Below are positions 1 through 7,291 of a stretch of DNA of 64,000 nt, one piece after another. The stretch's first letter is position 1. Each line of letters starts with the position of its first letter. A model generated the notes under the pieces. It was not told where the DNA came from. It saw nothing but the letters and a program-made list of their open reading frames with translations, and searched no databases. The stretch spans positions 1-64,000 of the forward strand of contig NZ_JACVPD010000003.1 of NCBI RefSeq assembly GCF_018882095.1. Reading direction: 5' to 3'. Position numbers and translations under genes: made by a program. The stretch is from Polynucleobacter sp. CS-Odin-A6 (lineage in GTDB: Bacteria > Pseudomonadota > Gammaproteobacteria > Burkholderiales > Burkholderiaceae).

Positions 1-120
1 AATTACTCACAGGCTAAGCTTAATGCCATAGCTAGGAAACTGAATGAGCGCCCTAGAAAGACACTAAACTATCAAACACCGGCAGAACGTTTTGCCCAAT
101 CTGTTGCGTTGACCGGTTGA
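1..120 (+). CDS. IS30-family transposase, C-terminal end (cut by window edge)
   Basis: The first 39 codons are open and end in TGA at 118-120. The peptide contains LNERPRKTLNYQTPAERF, which matches the conserved C-terminus of IS30-family transposases (a LNxRPRKTLxxxTPxE pattern). IS30 enzymes are DDE transposases that move their element. Only the extreme C-terminus is in the window, so whether the gene is intact cannot be judged. Its position directly upstream of a tRNA-derived repeat fits a mobile-element-rich locus. Confidence 0.8.
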   Translation, partial: NYSQAKLNAIARKLNERPRKTLNYQTPAERFAQSVALTG

Positions 121-152
121 ATCCAAGGTCGTTAGCGGTCAATGGCCAAACA

Positions 153-172
153 AGCGTTACTTTAGTAACGCT
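153..172 (+). terminator. Hairpin after the transposase gene
   Basis: AGCGTTAC and GTAACGCT form a perfect 8-bp stem around a TTTA loop, 33 bases after the transposase stop. There is no strong T-run, so it may be a weak terminator or part of the element end. Confidence 0.4.
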
Positions 173-176
173 TATG

Positions 177-300
177 CATTACACAGTTTATTGCACAGTA
201 CCATTTATATTCTGTAAGTCATTGAAATATATACATATTCCAGCAGCCACGAATTCTTCTAAGGCGTAGGTCGCACGTTCGAATCGTGCTGGGCAGGCCA
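177..300 (+). repeat. 124-bp direct repeat, copy A (tRNA fragment plus left flank)
   Basis: This segment is closely similar over its whole length to 6397-6520. Both begin catt(a/g)cacagtttatt(g/a)cacag, share gtcattgaaata and ccacgaattcttct, and end with the same 45-bp tRNA-Arg 3' fragment. The shared flank of about 79 bp upstream of the tRNA part suggests the two copies are the same recombination end of related elements. Confidence 0.8.
256..300 (+). repeat. tRNA-Arg(UCU) 3' fragment, copy 1 (att-like site)
   Basis: It starts with the 7-base anticodon loop CTTCTAA (anticodon TCT), followed by a T-arm with stem GCACG/CGTGC around TTCGAAT, an acceptor strand TGGGCAG, discriminator G and CCA. 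No matching 5' half (D-arm, acceptor CTGCCCA) lies upstream, so this is not a functional tRNA gene. It is identical over 45 bp to 6476-6520 and 8152-8196. Such 3' tRNA duplicates are what tyrosine-recombinase integration into a tRNA gene leaves behind. Confidence 0.85.
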
Positions 301-423
301 AACTTTCCGATTAGATAAAGTCAAAATACTCTGTTTGTTAGGCTTTATTGACCAAGCTTACTTATTTTATGGGGCGCCGTAATAGGGCGTAGTATTGAGT
401 AATTATTTAAATAAGGGGCGGGT

Positions 424-1080
424 ATGTCAATACGCATTAATGATCTTTCACCAAACTTTACTGCTGAATCAACCGCTGGTAAATTAACTTTGCATGATTG
501 GATTGGGGATAGCTATGCTATTTTGTTTTCACATCCTAAAGATTTCACACCAGTATGTACTACTGAGTTTGGTGCAGTAGCCCAACTGGCTCTCGAGTTC
601 GCCAAACGAAATACTAAGGTAATGGGTATCTCAGTTGATAGTGTAGATGATCATCAAAAATGGAAAAAAGATATTGCTGCTTTTGCTGGTGTTCCTGCAG
701 ATTTTCCAATCATTGATGACACCTCACTAACAGTTGCTAAGCTCTATGATATGTTGCCAGCTGATGCCTATTTGCCAGATGGTCGTACTCCTGCACATAG
801 CGCAACAGTTCGTACCGTATTTATTATTGGCCCTGATAAAAAGTTACGCTTAACGATGTCTTACCCAATGTCTGTTGGCCGTAATTTTGCTGAAATTCTT
901 CGGGCGCTAGATGCTATTCAGATAACAGACGGTGTTCCATTGGCAACGCCAGCAAACTGGGTTCCTGGCCAAGATGTAATCGTGGCGCTGGCTTTAAATG
1001 ATGATCAAGCCAGCGCTCGCTATGGCGTACTAGATATTAAGTTGCCTTATCTACGTTACGCTAAAGATCCAAAAAAGTAG
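424..1080 (+). CDS. 1-Cys peroxiredoxin (Prx6 family)
   Basis: The 218-residue protein is a cytosolic peroxidase that reduces hydrogen peroxide and organic hydroperoxides with a single peroxidatic cysteine. The motif DFTPVCTTEFG places Cys45 in the thioredoxin-fold active site. The long C-terminal half (PANWVPGQDVIVALAL) is typical of the Prx6 subfamily rather than the shorter AhpC type. The ATG at 424 follows a strong purine-rich ribosome binding site. It is the first gene of the leftmost tRNA-fragment-bounded module and is convergent with the HiPIP gene. It may protect against the oxidative side of iron uptake encoded nearby (inference). Confidence 0.9.
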   Translation: MSIRINDLSPNFTAESTAGKLTLHDWIGDSYAILFSHPKDFTPVCTTEFGAVAQLALEFAKRNTKVMGISVDSVDDHQKWKKDIAAFAGVPADFPIIDDTSLTVAKLYDMLPADAYLPDGRTPAHSATVRTVFIIGPDKKLRLTMSYPMSVGRNFAEILRALDAIQITDGVPLATPANWVPGQDVIVALALNDDQASARYGVLDIKLPYLRYAKDPKK

Positions 1081-1118
1081 CCAGCATTGATTTAAACTCA
1101 AGAGGTCCACTAAATAAA

Positions 1119-1427
1119 TTAAGCTTTCTTAGCGTAGGCAGAACACCAACCCTTGCTTGAAACTTGTTTGCCAGCGAAGAGGGCGCAACCACCTGCAGCA
1201 GAACCTGCGGCACCTTGATACAGGGCGCAATTACTGCAAGCCTGTGGGGCAGCATATTTTGCGAACTTGGCTTTATCTACAGTCATAGCGTTTGCTTTGT
1301 AACCTAAAGCGACGGCTTGTGGATCAGTTTCAGCAACCATGGCTTGGGCTTGAACTTTACCGTTTAGAGCTAGAGTACAAGCACCAGCAGCTGACAAAAT
1401 CATAAATTGGCGACGACTATTTTTCAT
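1119..1427 (-). CDS. High-potential iron-sulfur protein (HiPIP)
   Basis: This is a small periplasmic electron carrier with one [4Fe-4S] cluster. The 102-residue precursor starts with a twin-arginine signal (SRRQFMI) and an alanine-rich stretch ending near AQA. Four cysteines remain in HiPIP spacing: CSNC (64, 67), GGCALF (81) and GWC (95). The length is normal for the family. The start has a GGAG-like ribosome binding site. HiPIPs donate electrons to terminal oxidases or photosynthetic reaction centres; no partner is encoded nearby. Confidence 0.92.
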   Translation of the reverse strand: MKNSRRQFMILSAAGACTLALNGKVQAQAMVAETDPQAVALGYKANAMTVDKAKFAKYAAPQACSNCALYQGAAGSAAGGCALFAGKQVSSKGWCSAYAKKA

Positions 1428-1753
1428 ATTGACTCCAGGGTTAAAAAATAAAAAACTTCAAATACTTCTTAAAACGCATATTTAAGTTAATAACATTACC
1501 ATGAATAGGGGTTTTTAGTATTAAGTTGAGTAATTCCTGAAATCACTCTGGGAGCAAATGCATCTATGCGAATATATGGACTCAAATCGTGCCCACCTAA
1601 TTAAAAGCTGACACATCGATAGGTGGACACTCTAAGCCTATGTAATCCTTATGATTTATTTTTTATATTCCCCTTTATTGTAAATAGGAATAATTCTCAT
1701 TATAATATCGAAATGAGAATTATTCTTATTCGGTAAACGGAAAAGGTGGTCGT
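1428..1753. other. Intergenic between HiPIP and FTR1 genes
   Basis: This is the upstream region of two divergent genes. It is AT-rich and contains the Fur-box-like palindrome at 1688-1725 just before the iron permease. An imperfect inverted pair (CCCACCTA near 1592 and TAGGTGG near 1620) is of unknown meaning. No coding sequence is seen. Confidence 0.6.
1688..1725 (+). promoter_or_regulatory. Fur-box-like palindrome
   Basis: GAATAATTCTCATT (1688-1701) and AATGAGAATTATTC (1712-1725) are perfect inverted repeats, rich in the NAT(A/T)AT-type hexamers recognised by the ferric uptake regulator. It lies about 30 bases upstream of an iron permease start codon, where Fur-Fe(II) would block transcription when iron is plentiful. 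The site is seen directly; regulation is inferred. Confidence 0.8.
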
Positions 1754-2527
1754 ATGATTGATTTTTTTATGGTCCTATTTCGCGAAGGCGTTGAATCCTT
1801 TTTGATCGTCGCAATTGCGATTGCCTTTATTAAGCAGTTAAAGCAAGAGCAGTTGCTACCAACCGTCTATGGCGCAATTGCTTCGGCTTTACTTTTCTCA
1901 ATTGGGTTAGGTATTGTATTGGCCTATATTGGCGCCTTAAGTCCTTTATGGGAAGGTGCATTAGCCTTTCTTGCTGCAATCTTAATTCTTAGTTGCACAA
2001 TTCAGATGATTCGTTTGGGCCCAAAGATGGGTGCAATGATTCGTCAACAGTTAAGCGATATTACAAATAGAAATGAAAGCCTCTCTAGAGTCGGTCTTTT
2101 TGCGTTTATATTTTTAATGATTTCAAGAGAGGGTATTGAAAGTACCACCTTGGTTGCATCAATAGCTCAACAAAATAATACTGAAGCAATGCTAGTGGGT
2201 TGCGCGCTTGGAATAGTTGCTGCGACGATCTTATCCCTACTTTGGGTTCGTTATGGCAAGCAGATTAATCTAACTCTATTTTTTAATGCTAGCGCCATTT
2301 TTATGTCGCTATTTTTTATTCAATTGGTAGTTTATTCAATTCATGAATTTTCTGAGGCGAATGTATTGCCCTTGGTGGATAACGTAAGAATTCATTTATT
2401 GACTGAGCCATACGGGCCCGAAGGAGAAATTGGTACCTGGATCTCGTACATCATTGTAGTAATTCCAATGCTGTATGTTGTTGTTCAAATGCTCAAAAAT
2501 TCTGGAAATAAAAGCGTTTCAGTTTGA
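1754..2527 (+). CDS. FTR1-family iron permease
   Basis: This is an inner-membrane protein of 257 residues with about seven hydrophobic segments. Two REGxE iron-binding motifs mark the FTR1/EfeU family: FREGVES near residues 9-15 and SREGIES near 124-130. Bacterial members import ferrous or ferric iron, usually with EfeO and EfeB. Here the permease stands alone, with no EfeO- or EfeB-like gene in the window. The ATG follows AAAAGGTGG, and a Fur-box-like palindrome sits immediately upstream, so iron-repressed expression is likely. Confidence 0.92.
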   Translation: MIDFFMVLFREGVESFLIVAIAIAFIKQLKQEQLLPTVYGAIASALLFSIGLGIVLAYIGALSPLWEGALAFLAAILILSCTIQMIRLGPKMGAMIRQQLSDITNRNESLSRVGLFAFIFLMISREGIESTTLVASIAQQNNTEAMLVGCALGIVAATILSLLWVRYGKQINLTLFFNASAIFMSLFFIQLVVYSIHEFSEANVLPLVDNVRIHLLTEPYGPEGEIGTWISYIIVVIPMLYVVVQMLKNSGNKSVSV

Positions 2528-2815
2528 TTTAGCAAATAGCGGATTAAAGAATTAAAGATGGCGGTTCGTATCTGTTTTTTATCAATGTAGATTCAGATTC
2601 CAGTCTTCTGTCAGTTTCGTCTCGGGCGACCAAGACTCTCAATAGTCCACTTGTGGGCTATTTGATTTCATGGCTCAGGTCACACGCTATTAGTCTAGGA
2701 TATTTTCACCAAGAACTGTCTTTTAAAAGGATGGTTATGAGTAGGGGGATTTTGACATCCTTGTAGTGATCGAATACCGGTTCAGTGACGCTGATTTAAG
2801 GTCGTTGCTGGTAAC

Positions 2816-2830
2816 GTCGGGTAAACCGAC
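2816..2830 (+). repeat. GTCGG-N5-CCGAC hairpin, copy 1
   Basis: GTCGGGTAAACCGAC is a 15-base hairpin with a 5-bp stem. The same size and stem recur in intergenic DNA at 8006-8020 and 16826-16840. Confidence 0.4.
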
Positions 2831-2943
2831 ATTTATGATTGCGATTAAGGGTTAATCCTAGCTATATTCAACCTCACTGAGGGCTAAATTGAATTGTCAT
2901 AGTAAAAGCCAATTCAAGATTGTTATCGGTTGGAGGAGACACT

Positions 2944-2969
2944 AACCACCCTCGGGTGGTTTTTTATTT
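2944..2969 (+). terminator. Strong rho-independent terminator
   Basis: AACCACC and GGTGGTT form a perfect 7-bp stem closed by a CTCG loop and followed by a T-rich tract (TTTTTATTT). It is too far from the FTR1 stop to be an ordinary gene-end terminator and suggests an unannotated transcript ending here. Confidence 0.8.
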
Positions 2970-3034
2970 GTATAGGTTGGTGTGGCGTGTCGTTTAAAAC
3001 GACAAATTTAGCAATCGGGTATAGTATCTGAACC

Positions 3035-3388
3035 ATGTTGCTTCGCAAAAAAACGCTGGTTTTATTCATATGCTTTTTCATGATTGCATTCAAGGCGGCC
3101 GCTGGAAGTATTTTTATTCAAGCCGCAATTGAGCGGGCAGAGCTTGCTTATAGTTACGCCAACGGTTCAATAGTGATGCAAGTACAGAACATTGCAGAAT
3201 CAGCAGATGACAAAGAGCCGGTTCACACCATGTACCTCATGAGTCATGTAACTGCAAATATTACCGAAATTGGGATTACTGTTTTTTCTCCACCGATTTC
3301 AGTTGCTACGTTTTCTATTGCAAATGAAGTTTTGTTTTCGCAAAACTTCCCCGACTCAGCCTTTAAGCCACCCAAAGTTACAGCCTAA
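3035..3388 (+). CDS. Secreted protein of unknown function
   Basis: The 117-residue protein is not recognised. Residues 1-23 form a clear signal peptide (charged start, hydrophobic core, AAA before the mature part), so it is probably periplasmic or secreted. The mature part has no cysteines and no familiar motif. It lies downstream of a strong terminator and therefore needs its own promoter. It is followed by a small lipoprotein pair. Confidence 0.6.
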   Translation: MLLRKKTLVLFICFFMIAFKAAAGSIFIQAAIERAELAYSYANGSIVMQVQNIAESADDKEPVHTMYLMSHVTANITEIGITVFSPPISVATFSIANEVLFSQNFPDSAFKPPKVTA

Positions 3389-3471
3389 TTTTCTTAGGTG
3401 GGACATGCTTTAGCGGCATGCCTCTTTGCTATTTGGCTATAAATGTGTAGTCATGTTTGGGAAATTTCATC

Positions 3472-3963
3472 ATGTTTAAATTTGTAAAAGTATTGCCTTT
3501 GGCGTTATTGGTTTTATTCGTTTCCGCTTGTAGTAGCGTTAAGTTAGATGAAACCAATGATGTCGCTACTGTAAATGCTGGCGGCTCAATGACTTACGAT
3601 CCCATTAGTGATCCCAAGTCTAGTGTGTATGGCAAGCGATCCATTTATTTTGAGTTTGATAGCTATACCGTTGATCCGAAGTATGTTTCAACTATCTCCG
3701 CACACGCTGCTTACTTAAAATCGTTTCAAAAGCAAAAAGTCTCCGTGATCATTCAAGGCAATACCGACGATCGTGGAACTGCGGAATATAACTTAGCCCT
3801 AGGTCAAAAGCGCTCCGAATCTGTTAAGAAAGCCCTAGTTGCTCAAGGCGTTAGTGAATCTCAGTTAGAAGCCGTAAGCTTTGGTAAAGAAAAGCCTGCT
3901 GACCCTGCTCAGACAGAAGCGGCATTTAAAGAAAACCGCCGTGCTGATTTCGCATATCGCTAA
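3472..3963 (+). CDS. Pal-like OmpA-domain outer-membrane lipoprotein
   Basis: The 163-residue lipoprotein has a signal sequence ending in lipobox VSAC and a C-terminal OmpA/Pal peptidoglycan-binding domain (IYFEFDSYTVD; GNTDDRGTAEYNLALGQKR; RRADFAYR). Such proteins tie the outer membrane to the cell wall. The ATG at 3472 is preferred over an upstream TTG at 3457 because only it puts the signal sequence at the N-terminus. It is not next to tolB, so it is probably an extra copy beside the housekeeping pal expected elsewhere (inference). Confidence 0.85.
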   Translation: MFKFVKVLPLALLVLFVSACSSVKLDETNDVATVNAGGSMTYDPISDPKSSVYGKRSIYFEFDSYTVDPKYVSTISAHAAYLKSFQKQKVSVIIQGNTDDRGTAEYNLALGQKRSESVKKALVAQGVSESQLEAVSFGKEKPADPAQTEAAFKENRRADFAYR

Positions 3964-3980
3964 ACATAAAAGGCTATTTA

Positions 3981-4502
3981 ATGAAAAATATATTCAAACT
4001 CAGTTTGATAGGGATTGCCTTCCTAAGTGGATGCGCAACAAACACTACATCCACTAGCCCGGTGCAGTCTGTTAAAGCGCCAGCACCAACGAAAGCAATA
4101 GCACCAATTCAGTCGGCCGCTGTTGCTAAACGACTCAATGACTGTATTGTGCGAACCAATCAAAGCGCCGATGCAACGCTGGTAGATAGTCAGATCATCG
4201 CCGTTACAAGGAACAATCCTCATGCAAAGGCTCTCTTTAATTCAGCCGATAAATTAACTGACCAGCAGATAATTGCGCTAAAAAGCTACTTGTCAGAAGC
4301 CAATACCTGTCGCCCAGTTGCTACTGAGGGCTTAAGCCCTGAGTTGAACTCAATTTATCAAGAGTTCTTTAAAAAAATTGATGGCGTCTATGCAGATCTC
4401 ATTGCAAGAAAGATCACCATTGGTGTGGCTAATCAAGAAAGGCAATTACTCATTCAAGATGCTCGCATGAAGCGGTTAGCCGTGCAATCCAAAAAGAGTT
4501 AG
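3981..4502 (+). CDS. Lipoprotein of unknown function
   Basis: The 173-residue protein has an N-terminal lipoprotein signal with lipobox LSGC (Cys18), then a Ser/Thr/Pro/Ala-rich linker and a helical C-terminal domain. No family is recognised. It starts 17 bases after the Pal-like gene with an AAGG ribosome binding site, so the two are probably cotranscribed and both act at the envelope. Confidence 0.7.
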   Translation: MKNIFKLSLIGIAFLSGCATNTTSTSPVQSVKAPAPTKAIAPIQSAAVAKRLNDCIVRTNQSADATLVDSQIIAVTRNNPHAKALFNSADKLTDQQIIALKSYLSEANTCRPVATEGLSPELNSIYQEFFKKIDGVYADLIARKITIGVANQERQLLIQDARMKRLAVQSKKS

Positions 4503-4514
4503 CGAGCTTAATTT

Positions 4515-4823
4515 ATGGCTAGATATAAATTTACATGCCACTCTTGCAGGTTCGAATGTATTAGTGGCATAGGTAGAGAGGTTGGGCCCCACTCCTCCAA
4601 AGTGGTGATGGTCTGTAAATCCTGCTCAACCATTGATGCTTATAAGGTTGCTCTCCCAGGGAGTATTAATACAGAAATTAGTATTTCACCTGCTTGTACA
4701 AGTTGCCTCTCGGGCAAGCATTTGGCGGAGTGGGATGGGCTTACTTGCCCACATTGCAATATGAATATGAGGGCAATAGGTGGTGATATAGATGCTGAGA
4801 AGACACGTTTCAAATACTGGTGA
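4515..4823 (+). CDS. Small zinc-ribbon-like protein (four CxxC motifs)
   Basis: The 102-residue cytosolic protein carries four CxxC pairs (C8/C11, C34/C37, C61/C64, C78/C81), which would bind two zinc ions. The pattern YKFTCHSC ... GLTCPHC recurs in the 100-residue protein at 16497-16799, so the two are paralogues in different modules. Function is unknown; a nucleic-acid or protein-binding adaptor is possible. The gene starts 12 bases after the lipoprotein stop. Confidence 0.7.
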   Translation: MARYKFTCHSCRFECISGIGREVGPHSSKVVMVCKSCSTIDAYKVALPGSINTEISISPACTSCLSGKHLAEWDGLTCPHCNMNMRAIGGDIDAEKTRFKYW

Positions 4824-4835
4824 AGGTGAATTCTA

Positions 4836-5078
4836 ATGAACATGAATAATAGAACTTTGGAAGAACTTTTTGAGCAATTAGGGCTTTCGTCACAAAAAAT
4901 TCATATGGAGAGATACATAGAAAGGCATCAGCTCAAGCCAGGGTCAGCTCTTCACGATGCCATTTACTGGGCGCCAGATCAAAAAGCATTTTTGATTAAA
5001 GCTAAGGCCCAAGACTCAGAGTGGTCAGAGGCAGTTGATCAATTTGCTAATTTGCTCATAAAAAAGTTATCTGTTTGA
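4836..5078 (+). CDS. DUF2789 family protein
   Basis: The 80-residue protein matches the DUF2789 pattern as I know it: LEELFEQLGL near the start, HQLKPG, AIYWAPDQKAFL, then WSEAVDQFANLL. The family consists of small helical cytosolic proteins without an assigned role. A good ribosome binding site (AAGGTGA) precedes the ATG at 4836. It sits 12 bases after the zinc-ribbon gene, suggesting one transcript. Confidence 0.75.
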   Translation: MNMNNRTLEELFEQLGLSSQKIHMERYIERHQLKPGSALHDAIYWAPDQKAFLIKAKAQDSEWSEAVDQFANLLIKKLSV

Positions 5079-5088
5079 TACCTCGGCG

Positions 5089-6015
5089 ATGAAGACCTTA
5101 CAAAATAGTATTGCTATGAGTTTTGCTTATATTCCTGCCGGAAGTTTCTTAATGGGCAGTAATGAAACAGAAAATTCATTAAGACAAGATTTTCCTCAAT
5201 ATGAATTAGCCCGGCTCTCTGAATTTCATGATGAAAGCCCACCGCACAAGGTAATCATTACTAAGCCATTTTGGATGGGACAGCATCCTGTCACTATTAA
5301 GCAGTTTGAGTTATTTTTGACTCACTCTGGATATATACCCGAATCAATCCGTGATGGAACTGGTGGATATGGATTTAATCCACTGGATACTCACTTAAAG
5401 ACTTCGGATGATGAGGTATTTGATGGTCGAAATATCCAGTATGCATGGGATGAAGCAGGGTTTACTCAGGCAGACGATTTTCCAGTGGTGAACATTACTT
5501 GGAATGATGCTAACGCTATGGCCAAGTGGTTAAGTGAGAAAGAGGGAAAAAAGTATCGACTGCCAACTGAAGCCGAGTGGGAATATGCCTGCCGAGCTGG
5601 CACGAATAGTAGGTACTTTACCGGTGACGATCCAAGTACGCTGATTTCACATGCCAAGGTATTTGACTTAGATACCCTAAAGATTTGGCCGCAGTGGAAA
5701 CAGTATGCTCTTGACTTTCATAGTCATCATGAATTTGCCGCTCCCGTTGGGAGTTTTCTCCCGAACCCATTTGGTCTATATGACATGATCGGGAACGTAT
5801 GGGAGTGGTGTTCTGATTGGTATGCTGAAAATTACTATCAATATTCACCTACCATTGATCCACAAGGTCCTAATGAGGGCGAGGCAAAAGTCAGGCGTGG
5901 CGGTTCATGGCACACATGGCCCTTATATTGTCGGTCTTCTTTTAGAAATGTGAATACGCCCGAGTCTCGTTACATCTTGTTAGGCATGAGGTTAGTATTA
6001 GAGGGCTCAGATTGA
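5089..6015 (+). CDS. FGE/SUMF1-like domain protein lacking one active-site Cys
   Basis: The 308-residue protein has the formylglycine-generating-enzyme fold (AYIPAGSFLMGS; PVTIKQFELF; YRLPTEAEWEYACRAG; GLYDMIGNVWEWC; VRRGGSW; LGMRLV). True FGEs activate sulfatases with a copper site made of two cysteines near the C-terminus. Aligning GGSWHTWPLYC with the enzyme pattern puts Thr276 at the first cysteine and Cys281 at the second, so formylglycine synthesis is doubtful. Many FGE-fold proteins have other roles (sulfoxide synthases, ligand binding). No sulfatase is nearby. No signal peptide is seen, so it is probably cytosolic. Confidence 0.85.
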   Translation: MKTLQNSIAMSFAYIPAGSFLMGSNETENSLRQDFPQYELARLSEFHDESPPHKVIITKPFWMGQHPVTIKQFELFLTHSGYIPESIRDGTGGYGFNPLDTHLKTSDDEVFDGRNIQYAWDEAGFTQADDFPVVNITWNDANAMAKWLSEKEGKKYRLPTEAEWEYACRAGTNSRYFTGDDPSTLISHAKVFDLDTLKIWPQWKQYALDFHSHHEFAAPVGSFLPNPFGLYDMIGNVWEWCSDWYAENYYQYSPTIDPQGPNEGEAKVRRGGSWHTWPLYCRSSFRNVNTPESRYILLGMRLVLEGSD

Positions 6016-6093
6016 AAAAGATGATTTGGGTCTTTTATGACAGAATTGCCAAACAGTGGTATCCATAAAATAAAGCCAACGCTCCAGGACCAT

Positions 6094-6369
6094 ATGAAAC
6101 TTCTTATTCTTACCATGATCATGATAGGTTCATCGTTAGCTATGGCTGATGACAAAATTTCTGATGATGAGATTAAGACAGTCTTAATTCAACAATCGAT
6201 TCAATCCTATGGCGGCGAGTGTCCTTGTCCGTACAGTAAGTCACCCAAAGGCGTGCCATGTGGACTGAATAGTGCCTATTCCAAAATAGATCGATTTGCT
6301 ATTTTGTGCTATCCATCAAATGTTACTCAAAAGATGATAATAGAATACCGAGACAAAAATGGGCTATGA
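6094..6369 (+). CDS. Small secreted cysteine-rich protein
   Basis: The 91-residue protein starts at the ATG preceded by CCAGGA, which places a signal peptide (MKLLILTMIMIGSSLAMA) at the N-terminus. The mature part carries the motif ECPCPYSKSPKGVPCG followed by SAYSK, a recurring arrangement in small secreted bacterial proteins of unknown function. A longer reading from 6037 would bury the signal peptide and is rejected. It is the last gene before the second tRNA fragment. Confidence 0.65.
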   Translation: MKLLILTMIMIGSSLAMADDKISDDEIKTVLIQQSIQSYGGECPCPYSKSPKGVPCGLNSAYSKIDRFAILCYPSNVTQKMIIEYRDKNGL

Positions 6370-6396
6370 AGGTGTGCTTTTAGTTATTGAATAAGG

Positions 6397-6520
6397 CATT
6401 GCACAGTTTATTACACAGTCCCGATTTAAGCGTCTAAGTCATTGAAATAATTGCATATTTCAGCAACCACGAATTCTTCTAAGGCGTAGGTCGCACGTTC
6501 GAATCGTGCTGGGCAGGCCA
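6397..6520 (+). repeat. 124-bp direct repeat, copy B
   Basis: This is the partner of 177-300, of the same length and colinear, with scattered substitutions in the left flank and perfect identity in the terminal 45 bp. Confidence 0.8.
6476..6520 (+). repeat. tRNA-Arg(UCU) 3' fragment, copy 2 (att-like site)
   Basis: Identical over 45 bp to copies at 256-300 and 8152-8196, from anticodon loop to CCA. It separates the envelope/iron module from the bactofilin module. Confidence 0.85.
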
Positions 6521-6832
6521 AACCACCATTAGTTCATATAAATCTAGGCTGAACTGGCTCGTTCCTGACCGAGCTCATTCATCTTATTGAGTACCCCAGA
6601 AAGGGCGTAGTAGATCTTGGAAGTCTCTCCGATGTGTCAACTAAACCAACCCTAAAGCTGATCCTGGCGGACTTTGGTCGACTCTGCGACTCTTTAAAGA
6701 TCAGACCTTCTTTCCTTTTTTGTCCTTATTAAGAGGTTTTTTTAGATCGTTATTTGTTATAGTTAATCTAGAGTGCCCATTTCTTCAAATAGCCACTGTT
6801 TGGCATTATTATGTAAAAAAATTTAGCCCTGA

Positions 6833-7273
6833 TTGATAACATTGTTCAACAAAACCTCAAACTTAACCCAATATAAAAAAATGCCTTTTCAGGGCATTTT
6901 GGGCGAGGGCAGTACCATTGAGGGCAAGCTAGAGGCCAATGGAAACTTCCGCATTTTGGGAAAAATTACAGGTGATATTTTGGAGGCTGATGGCGGGATT
7001 GGTATCCTAGTGATTGATAAATCAGCCCATATTCAAGGCAACATCTATTGGGCTAACTTAATTATTGTGGGTACCGTAGATGGCAATATTTTTGCCAGTG
7101 GTTCCGTTGAGATTTATCCGAGCGCTATTATTCGAGGTGATATTCAGTGTAAGCAGCTTAATATTCACCCAGAAGCCAAAGTCAATGGCAGGCTAAATTG
7201 CTTTGATCCAGACCAAAAGCTTGCTGATAATCTGCAGACTGTCTCAATAAACACAAACCAATCATTTGTCTAG
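6833..7273 (+). CDS. Bactofilin (polymer-forming cytoskeletal protein)
   Basis: Bactofilins polymerise without nucleotides into filaments that organise cell shape, stalks or wall enzymes. The core from about residue 20 to 130 shows the right-handed beta-helix repeats (GEGSTIEGKLEANGNFRILG; GDILEADGGIGILVI; GNIYWANLIIVGTVDGNI). The 146-residue length is usual. The start is uncertain: TTG at 6833 or 6842 gives a short basic tail; ATG at 6881 is the first ATG; none has a good ribosome binding site. It lies 18 bases before a RodZ-like gene, and the pair alone fills the segment between two identical tRNA fragments. Confidence 0.9.
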   Translation: MITLFNKTSNLTQYKKMPFQGILGEGSTIEGKLEANGNFRILGKITGDILEADGGIGILVIDKSAHIQGNIYWANLIIVGTVDGNIFASGSVEIYPSAIIRGDIQCKQLNIHPEAKVNGRLNCFDPDQKLADNLQTVSINTNQSFV

Positions 7274-7291
7274 ATTCATAGTCTAATTATT

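Larger units (their letters stand above)
121..423. other. Intergenic: hairpin, 124-bp repeat and tRNA-Arg 3' fragment
   Basis: No convincing coding sequence is seen. The stretch holds a perfect hairpin (153-172), a 124-bp repeat (177-300) shared with 6397-6520, and inside it the 45-bp tRNA-Arg 3' fragment. The last 120 bases form the upstream region of the peroxiredoxin gene, ending in a purine-rich ribosome binding site (aggggcggg). Confidence 0.7.
2528..3034. other. Long intergenic region with possible structured RNA
   Basis: No credible open reading frame is seen over 507 bases. Near the end is a strong rho-independent terminator (2944-2969) that is 417 bases past the nearest stop codon. 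A TTGACA hexamer occurs at 2752-2757 and several short hairpins lie between, including GTCGG-N5-CCGAC at 2816-2830 and GAATTG/CAATTC around 2890-2914. The layout would fit a non-coding RNA of roughly 180 nt; this is inference only. Confidence 0.4.
6370..6832. other. Intergenic: repeat copy B, tRNA fragment, gene remnant
   Basis: The left part is the second copy of the 124-bp repeat (6397-6520). To its right, a short open stretch on the minus strand (6636 down to the stop at 6546-6544) reads GETSKIYYALSGVLNKMNEL and has no start, so it may be the tail of a decayed gene. The rest is AT-rich DNA upstream of the bactofilin gene. Confidence 0.5.

Noticed and set aside
256..300. Possible intact tRNA gene
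   Set aside because: Only the anticodon loop to CCA is present; upstream DNA gives no D-arm and no CTGCCCA acceptor strand. It is a 3' fragment.
1590..1630. Inverted CCCACCTA/TAGGTGG resembling an IS end
   Set aside because: No transposase, no second end and no target duplication were found; text like it near 19510 is only partly similar.
3457..3471. TTG start for the Pal-like lipoprotein
   Set aside because: It adds five residues before a perfect lipoprotein signal; ATG 3472 is the natural start.
6544..6636. Short minus-strand frame (GETSKIYYALSGVLNKMNEL)
   Set aside because: Preceded by a stop in frame and without start codon; too short to assign to a family, noted only as a possible remnant.
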